5,186 nucleotides of DNA from the NCBI GenBank assembly GCA_021204375.1, contig JAJPZL010000007.1:1-5186 (forward strand), in the 5' to 3' direction. The translations under genes and the position numbers were made by a program. Shown piece by piece: positions 1-5,186 of the stretch (its first letter is position 1; each line of letters starts with the position of its first letter). Below the pieces are notes generated by a model. The model was not told the origin of the DNA and did no database searches. It was given only the letters and a program-made list of their open reading frames with translations. The DNA is from Bacteroides sp. GTDB lineage: Bacteria; Bacteroidota; Bacteroidia; Bacteroidales; Bacteroidaceae.

Positions 1-31
1 ATTATTTACAGCGAAAAATATTTTTATCTGT

Positions 32-39
32 TATTTTTG
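32..39 (+). promoter_or_regulatory. Probable -7 promoter box of the sigma factor gene
   Basis: The eight bases TATTTTTG fit the Bacteroidota -7 consensus TAnnTTTG exactly. The site lies about 45 bases upstream of the ATG at 84, which would give a leader of roughly 35-40 bases. Only a weak TTTA (5-8) stands in for the expected TTTG -33 element, and its spacing is slightly long. No Shine-Dalgarno sequence precedes the ATG, as is usual in this phylum. The match is short and lies in AT-rich DNA, so chance is possible; the position and the same pattern at the two other genes raise confidence. Confidence 0.5.
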
Positions 40-83
40 TCACAATCCTCTTTCGGAGAAGTCTAACCATAAAAACAATAAGT

Positions 84-924
84 ATGAAAACAGAACAAAT
101 GAAAAAAATGGGTAGACTCTTCTATACAGGGAAATCAGCAAGCTTTAGAGAATCTACTTATCAGTGTGCAGGATCTTGTGTACAACCTCTCTTTGCGAAT
201 GCTTGGTAATCCTACAGAAGCACAGGATGCGAGTCAGGATATAATGGTTAAACTTCTCACCCATCTCTCCACCTATCGCCGGGAATCCTCCTTTACTACC
301 TGGGTATACTGCCTGGCCGTAAATACGCTGTTGGATTACCGGAAAAAGCAATCCGGCAGGCCGAAACTTACTTTTGAGTTCTTTGGGGCGGATATTTGTA
401 GTGTACAGCAGGAAAGTAACGCATTTGAAGAGGAGGAAAAAGCAGAACTGGCAGAAGAACTTAAACGCGCCTGTACCAATATGATGCTGCAATGCCTGGA
501 TAACCGCAGTCGTGCTATTTTCATTTTGTGTACCATGTTCCGGATAGATAGCCGTACAGGAGGTGAGATACTGGATATTACTCCTGAATCCTACCGGCAG
601 ATACTATCCCGGAGCCGGAAAAAGATGAGTGAGTTCCTGAAAGAGTATTGTGGAGTGGGTGGTATCTGCCGGTGCAGCCGCAGAATTGACTATGCTTATA
701 AACAAGGGAGAATTATACCGTGTAAGCCTGAATATCTGAAACTATAAACTATTCCTGACGAGCAGATAGAAGAGACTAAAGAAGCTATGGAAGAAATAGA
801 TATAGCCTCAGAGACTTATAGAAGAATGACAAAATATGCTTCTCCGGCCGATAATAAAGAGTTTTTGATAAAATTACTTTCCTCAGATCAGTTCCGCTCA
901 GTGGGGGCTATTACCCAGGAGTAA
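84..924 (+). pseudogene. ECF-like sigma-70 family RNA polymerase sigma factor, broken by a frameshift and an in-frame stop
   Basis: Sigma factors of this family direct RNA polymerase to a limited set of promoters. Removing one base at the A7 tract (102-108) and reading through the TAA at 745-747 gives a protein of about 279 residues, similar to the extended ECF-like sigma factors I recall from Bacteroides. Sigma-2 covers about residues 15-90, with QDASQDIMVKL near 47-57 and FTTWVYCLAVN after it. An acidic linker follows, then sigma-4 at about 137-189 with a helix-turn-helix (GGEILDITPESYRQILSRSR). The C-terminal extension starts with a Cys motif (YCG...CRCSRR) and ends in a helical tail. ATG 84 opens with MKTEQMKK, but without correction that frame ends at TAA 207-209. 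The uninterrupted piece is 166-747 from a GTG, which lacks the first sigma-2 helix. After the TAA the frame continues TIPDEQIEETKEAMEEID, matching my recollection of the family tail, so the stop replaces a sense codon, perhaps CAA. No anti-sigma gene is adjacent. The family call is firm; inactivity is inferred. Confidence 0.85.
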
Positions 925-937
925 GGAGATACTATCT

Positions 938-2562
938 TTAAGAAGTAGAAGTTCCGACAGCACCGATCTCCATAATATGCTGTTCAAAAGTACTCCGATC
1001 TCCCTTTGCTACATTCTTTACCCGGGTGCGGTAATTATAAATAGTCTGGGGAGAGTAACGCAAAAAGGCTGCGATTTTCGAACTATCCGAAATTCCCAAC
1101 CGGATCAGGGCAAATATACGGAGTTCCGTGTTCAGGAACTTTCCCTTTTTCACCGATATACGATGATCTTCTAGCAGTAACAGATTAAATTCCTCCACAA
1201 AGCCGGGATAAAGGCTCAGAAAAGCGCTATCAAAGTTATACAGGAATTCATCAAACTCTACTTCAATGGCGCGACGGGAACTGGTCATTTTATACAGGTG
1301 TTCTACCTGACCAGTGGTAATTTTCCGTTTTACCATCTCCCGGTATCGGTCCAGTTTCTCAATATAACTGGAGCAGAGATCCATAAAGAGCCCGACATAC
1401 TCCTCGCGGGTGTGGTTGGCATCCTGAAGACTATTATTGAGGAAGCTCAATTGCTTATTGAGCAAAGAAAGTTGCCTGCGGCTCTTCTTTACTTCTCCCA
1501 TTTGCCTGTATATATAGATCATAGAGAGGATAGTAAGGAGAGAAAGCAGGCTGATAATGATCAGGAAGAAGGTAAGCCGTGCCTGTTTCTTTTCATTAGC
1601 CAGCTGGAATGCCTTTACTATAGTGGGTAACTTCTCAGATATCTACACAATACGTAACCGGTTGTTGTAAAACCGGGCGTCCTCCATTGAACATTGGATA
1701 TAGTGGTAGGCCCGTTCCAGGTTGTGGGGTTTGTACTGGAAAAGATAGAGGGATAGTTCCTGCATAGCCAGATTCTCTTTCAAAGGACATACCTGGTCGG
1801 AAATAGAGGCAAAGATGAGGAACTTCTCGCACAGTTCCAGATTACCAAACCGTTTATAAATAGTAGAAATATCGTAAGTGATCATAGCATACAACCGGGT
1901 ATCCACCGGTAACTGCTGATAAGTTTTAAGAAAAAGATCCAGTGCCTCTTCCATTCTCCCTTCAGCCATATAGACTTTACTCTGATAATAGTTATACTCC
2001 TGGGTATCTTCAGCAAGCAAGGCAAAAATAGAATTGCGGCATAACCCTTTGGTATAGTTGTAGCGGGGCGCATATAAACTGTCGTTGCTATATTCGGCTG
2101 CTGTGTTATAGGTCCATTCCGAAATAAAATAGTATTCAGGCAGTAATGCATCATCCAGTGTGGAGCGATTGATCTTTCCGAGGTTTTCAATCGATTCCAG
2201 GTAGAGCCCTGTGGTACTAAGCAGCATAGAAAGGGCAATAGTGGCTCTATCGTGGAAAAACAGATCCTGCTCCTGCCGGGCTATCTCCAGGTTATCATAT
2301 ACATACCGCATGGCTGAATCACTTCGATAAGTATAATATTCCCGGTATATTTCATGATTAAGGGTATACCGCTGCCGGGGAAACATATCTTCCCGGAATA
2401 TTTTTTGAGGCTATCAATACGATGCTCTTTTTCGCTCCATATAAAAAGAACGATTTTTCACGGCCTTATCCAGCTGGCGAAGGAGTTCATCTCTCTCTGC
2501 TCCCAGTACATGCACTGGAAAAGCAGCGATAATAAGGAACAAAAAAAAAGAATAGTTCGCAT
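938..2562 (-). pseudogene. DUF6377-type membrane regulator (signal peptide, TPR-like sensor, TM segment, HTH), broken by an in-frame TAG and homopolymer shifts
   Basis: Reconstructed, this is a protein of about 541 residues that resembles Bacteroidota regulators with a periplasmic helical-repeat part, one transmembrane segment and a cytoplasmic DNA-binding end. It opens with MRTILFFLFLIIAAFPVHVLG, a signal peptide seen only if the T9 coding run (2541-2549) gains one T. TPR-like helices follow to about residue 300. An in-frame TAG at 1643-1645 replaces codon 307, between NNRLRIV and ISEKLP, where I recall Glu in relatives. The TM helix is at about 330-352, a coiled coil at about 355-390, and an HTH-like region (NTELRIFALIRLGIS...FLRYSPQTIYNYRTRVKN) at about 478-517. 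Near 2401-2432 two compensating one-base shifts in coding A runs put TGA TAG in frame; correcting both restores EHRIDSLKK. Uninterrupted pieces are 1643-2386 and 938-1522. ATG 2562 is preferred over ATG 2638, which lies upstream of the probable promoter and gives no clean signal peptide. The gene is divergent from the receptor, so control of the receptor is plausible but inferred. Confidence 0.8.
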
Positions 2563-2578
2563 AGTATTCCGGTTTTAA

Positions 2579-2594
2579 GATCAACGGATTGATC
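2579..2594. repeat. Perfect inverted repeat in the regulator leader
   Basis: GATCAA (2579-2584) and TTGATC (2589-2594) are perfect reverse complements separated by CGGA. The element sits between the probable -7 box of the regulator (2614-2621) and its ATG at 2562, so it would be transcribed about 17 bases upstream of the start codon. It could be an operator for a dimeric protein, perhaps autoregulatory, or a small hairpin in the leader. Six-base arms can arise by chance; the location is what makes it notable. Confidence 0.45.
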
Positions 2595-2613
2595 AGGGTG
2601 CTTTTTATACCTA

Positions 2614-2621
2614 CAAATATA
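2614..2621 (-). promoter_or_regulatory. Probable -7 promoter box of the regulator gene
   Basis: Read on the minus strand the site is TATATTTG, an exact fit to TAnnTTTG. It lies about 50 bases upstream of the ATG at 2562 and would give a leader of about 45 bases, like the receptor gene in the other direction. No TTTG -33 element is visible about 20 bases further upstream. The site lies downstream of the alternative ATG at 2638, which is one reason for rejecting that start. Confidence 0.5.
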
Positions 2622-2659
2622 CAACTATTTTTCTGCATTTATAGTGAATTACATCTACC

Positions 2660-2682
2660 TGAAAAAAACTTTCATATTCATA
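2660..2682. repeat. Short inverted repeat and tandem hexamer between the divergent promoters
   Basis: TGAAA (2660-2664) and TTTCA (2670-2674) form an inverted repeat with a 5-base spacer, overlapping two tandem copies of TTCATA (2671-2676, 2677-2682). The cluster lies between the two probable divergent -7 boxes, where a regulator site would be expected. The DNA is AT-rich, so a chance origin is quite possible. Confidence 0.25.
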
Positions 2683-2775
2683 CATATATCTGATAAACAA
2701 ATAATTAAACCTTTCTCTGCTTTTAAAAAGTCTACTTTGAAGCTACTTATTCCAACAAACCGCACTGATTCCCCA

Positions 2776-2783
2776 TAGCTTTG
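2776..2783 (+). promoter_or_regulatory. Probable -7 promoter box of the TonB-dependent receptor gene
   Basis: TAGCTTTG fits the TAnnTTTG consensus exactly and lies about 53 bases upstream of the ATG at 2836, giving a leader of about 45 bases. The nearest upstream TTTG (2736-2739) is about 36 bases away, too far for a normal -33 element. The weak -33 might mean the promoter needs an activator or an alternative sigma factor; that is inference. Confidence 0.5.
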
Positions 2784-2835
2784 CAGTGTAACTACTTCCT
2801 GATACGGAATTTATATCAACTCAGAGTTATATACC

Positions 2836-5133
2836 ATGAAAACTTTTGTGAAACCTTTTATCGCTTTAAGCCTGCTATTTACATTGAATGCTGTACAGGC
2901 ACAGGAAATATTGTCGGCAGACACGCTCCAGGTTAAACCCAAAGAGAGCGACCGGAATGTAATGCTCAACGCTGCCAATGCGAACGGCCCGCGGGAGATC
3001 TCCATCGGACTTCCCAGTGAAGATGTAAGTGTATATGAGAACGGACTGCCGGTAGTCTACTCTTCTGTACTATAAAGTGTATCGACCCACTGGCGCAGTG
3101 ATGCCAGTCTTAAACAAGTAGGGTTAATGCAGATATCTGAAACAGCTATTACCACCGGTAATATAGCGTATGCAGTAAACTCTTTCTCTAATATGGACAC
3201 CGAAGAATTCCGGGGGATATTAAACTATAACACCAACCATTTTTGTTTGCAGCGTTTTGACCTCGGGCTATCAGGAAAGCTCGCTGAGAACTGGCTCTAT
3301 GCTGCCAGTATTTACCAGAACTTTGACCCGGGTAGTTTTAAACTTCGCTTTACTCCGTATCAGGATCGCACCCAACTCTATAAAGCAGCAATTACCCGTA
3401 AACTGGGTAACAAAGGAACGCTCAGCCTGCAATATAAATACTCCAACTCCCGCAGGCTGGACGGAGTAATAGAGCTGGCACCTTTTATCTATGTAGGAGA
3501 CGGAAGTGTGAAAGAGGTTCCCGGTGCACCGCTCGGAACGAGCTCGTACGTCCCGGTAGAAGGACGTTTCAGGATGCTGGATATGCGCACCGGCAAAGTC
3601 TCCGAAGTAGGGATCAATGATGAATCGCAAAATCATGCCAATGAACTGATGATGAACCTGGATTATACATTTGATAACGGTTTGCAATGGAAACTGAGCG
3701 CTAAAGGTATTTCCAGTTATAATAGTTATCTTTGGATCGGTGCCCCCACGATTAAAAAGGTAACAGACGGGATTGAAGAAGGTTCCGGAAACGATACAGA
3801 TGCAGATATCTACTATTATAACGGCACCAATGACCGCTTTACAGGAATGAAACAGAACAGAATGCTCTATTTCCATTACGGGAATGTAGACTTCTATATG
3901 CTCACCTCGGAACTACTCAAAAAGAGCGGCTCCCACCAGTGGAGGGTTGGTCTTAACCAGTGGTACTATAATGTCATATACTGGTCTAACACAACCCGGT
4001 ACGACCAGGAGGCAACCGGCTCTCCCCGCCTGCTCTCGCATATTACAGATGCCGGCTCTACCAGCCAGATCACAGATTATGCCTATAATTACGGAGGTTC
4101 CGAGTTTTATGACGGATCGGAAAATAAACTGGCTCTTTATGTTACAGATAACTGGGATATAACCGACCGTTTCAACCTCTATCTGGGGGGGCGAGCTGAG
4201 TATTACAAATATAAAGGAAAGAGCCTGCCTTACGAACGTTTTGAGAATTTTCATATAGGTACCACCATTCCGGGAACAACCGAAACCGTGCAACCGGTCA
4301 GTTTTAAAGGAAATTATTTCAACTACGCTCTTACTGCTGCCCTGACTTATCGCCTGAACGATTATCTGGGCTTTACTGTAGATGGTATGATGAATACCCG
4401 CCATCCTCGTATTGAGGATTATGCGACCCCCGATTATCCCTCTACCAAACAAACCATGATCAAGTTAGGGCGGGCCGGCCTCTTCTTTAACAACGACTGG
4501 CTCAGTGTAACCTCTCTGGTATCTTACATCGGAAAAGATAATAACCGCACGGTAGTAAATATCAGTTATCCCGATGCCGGTAAGAATGAGACCAAAGCTA
4601 CAACTTTTAATTACGATATAAAAACCATTGGATGGACTACGGATACTGTATTACAACCATTCAGGAATTTTAATCTGCACTTCCTCTTCACCTACCAGAA
4701 ACCGACTTATAAAAAGTTCGAGACGGATGTGGTGTTTTCCGACGGGACCGTAAAGAGCATCAATGCGACCGGGAATAACGTAACCGAGATCCCGGAGGTA
4801 TTGATCGAGATTGACCCTAGTTATACCATTGCCGGTAAAATAAACATCTGAACCAGTTTCCGGTATTTCAGTAAAACCTATGCCAACCTGAGTAATGCAC
4901 TCTATTTTAACGGTCACTGGGAAACTTTCGGAGGAGTGAGCTATAAAGTAAACGATAAACTTACTCTCGGTGCTACCGTGATCAACTTCCTGAACCAGAC
5001 AGGTGCTACCGGCACCATTGCCGGATCTGAACTGATACAAAAGGATGAAGCCACCCATTTTAAAAACACCTGGATGGCGGGTAAATATATTCGTCCTTTC
5101 ACCCTTGAATTCTCAGCATCTATAAACTTTTAA
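2836..5133 (+). pseudogene. TonB-dependent outer-membrane receptor, interrupted by in-frame TAA and TGA
   Basis: TonB-dependent receptors import large or scarce nutrients across the outer membrane using energy from TonB-ExbBD. The reconstructed frame has 765 residues, close to full length for Bacteroidota receptors without a carboxypeptidase-like N-terminal domain. The signal peptide is about residues 1-22 (LSLLFTLNAVQA, then QE). A divergent plug follows, with DRNVMLNAANANGPREISIG and ENGLPVVY, a pattern I recall from one receptor subgroup. The barrel then shows landmarks such as THWRSDASLKQVGLM, YQNFDPGSFK and APFIYVGDGSVKEVPG, and ends in a terminal Phe (FSASINF), typical of outer-membrane proteins. 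TAA at codon 80 (3073-3075) cuts the plug, and TGA at codon 672 (4849-4851) removes the last 94 residues. Frame and family resemblance are kept across both. At the TGA, Trp is the likely ancestral residue (TGG to TGA), before TSFRYFSKTYANL. The longest open piece is 3127-4851. Substrate unknown. The next gene starts 20 bases downstream, probably in the same transcript. Confidence 0.87.
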
Positions 5134-5153
5134 ACCATTATACAGTTAATATC

Positions 5154-5186
5154 ATGAAAAAGCTAAATTTATTATTCCTTCTATTC
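5154..5186 (+). CDS. Start of a probable exported protein, truncated by the window edge
   Basis: An ATG 20 bases after the receptor stop codon opens the frame MKKLNLLFLLF, which runs off the window. Two lysines followed by a Leu/Phe-rich stretch are typical of the start of a signal peptide, so the product is probably exported or a lipoprotein. The tight spacing suggests one transcript with the receptor. In similar loci the receptor is often followed by a surface or outer-membrane partner, but eleven residues cannot show the family. Confidence 0.6.
   Translation, partial: MKKLNLLFLLF

Noticed and set aside
925..937. Bidirectional terminator between the convergent sigma and regulator genes
   Set aside because: The 13-base gap and its flanks show no GC-rich hairpin followed by a T run in either direction.
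1298..1630. Plus-strand open frame of 110 codons
   Set aside because: Antisense to the regulator's effector half, which has clear family motifs; no promoter and no recognisable protein features.
2414..2638. Separate small minus-strand gene starting at ATG 2638
   Set aside because: It reads into the regulator's N-terminal region in the same overall gene, its ATG lies upstream of the probable promoter, and its extra N-terminus has no signal-peptide logic. It is the broken 5' part of the regulator.
3271..3876. Minus-strand open frame of 201 codons, and a second at 3913-4452
   Set aside because: Both are antisense to the receptor barrel, which has strong family sequence in the plus frame. The residue composition looks like a shadow frame.
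745..4851. A genome-wide reassigned stop codon as explanation of the internal stops
   Set aside because: Internal stops include TAA, TAG and TGA, and TAA also ends the reconstructed sigma, regulator and receptor genes. No single reassignment explains all of them.
4849..4851. Selenocysteine at the receptor TGA
   Set aside because: No selenocysteine-containing TonB receptor is known to me, Trp is the likely family residue, and I see no convincing SECIS-like hairpin just downstream.
3127..4851. Barrel as an independent gene starting at Met 3127
   Set aside because: It lacks a signal peptide, begins inside the plug, and the same frame continues upstream to a signal peptide at 2836 and downstream to a terminal Phe at 5130.

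Overview
The window looks like a piece of a Bacteroidota genome, most likely order Bacteroidales. Three things point there: the TAnnTTTG type of -7 promoter box upstream of each gene, the lack of Shine-Dalgarno sequences, and three protein families typical of this phylum. These are a C-terminally extended ECF-like sigma-70 factor, a TPR/transmembrane/HTH regulator of the DUF6377 type, and a SusC-like but unusual TonB-dependent outer-membrane receptor. By eye the GC content is a little over 40 percent. Family assignments come from recalled family sequences; no search was run.

Layout: a sigma factor gene on the plus strand (84-924) faces a regulator gene on the minus strand (938-2562), with only 13 bases between their stop codons. 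After a divergent, AT-rich intergenic region of about 270 bases (2563-2835), with an apparent promoter for each direction, a TonB-dependent receptor runs on the plus strand (2836-5133). Twenty bases later a further gene begins (5154) that is cut by the window edge; its visible start looks like a signal peptide. A sigma factor, a membrane-anchored sensor/regulator and an outer-membrane receptor next to each other suggest a regulated nutrient or metal uptake locus. The substrate cannot be read from the sequence.

The striking point is that none of the three complete genes is intact. The sigma gene needs a one-base shift at an A7 tract (102-108) to join its start codon to the rest of its sigma-2 domain, and it has an in-frame TAA at 745-747. 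The regulator needs single-base corrections at three A/T homopolymers (plus-strand A9 at 2541-2549, T5 at 2428-2432, T6 at 2401-2406) and has an in-frame TAG at 1643-1645. The receptor has an in-frame TAA at 3073-3075 and an in-frame TGA at 4849-4851. Family-like sequence continues in frame on the far side of every break, so these are recent or apparent lesions in otherwise well-preserved genes. All three stop codons occur internally, and TAA also ends the reconstructed genes, which argues against a simple reassigned code.

The best reading is a locus in early decay, as in a host-restricted Bacteroidota lineage. The homopolymer indels could be sequencing errors, or could be tolerated through transcriptional slippage at poly(A) tracts. 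The substitution-type stops are harder to explain by homopolymer error. No RNA gene, CRISPR array, insertion sequence or clear terminator was seen.
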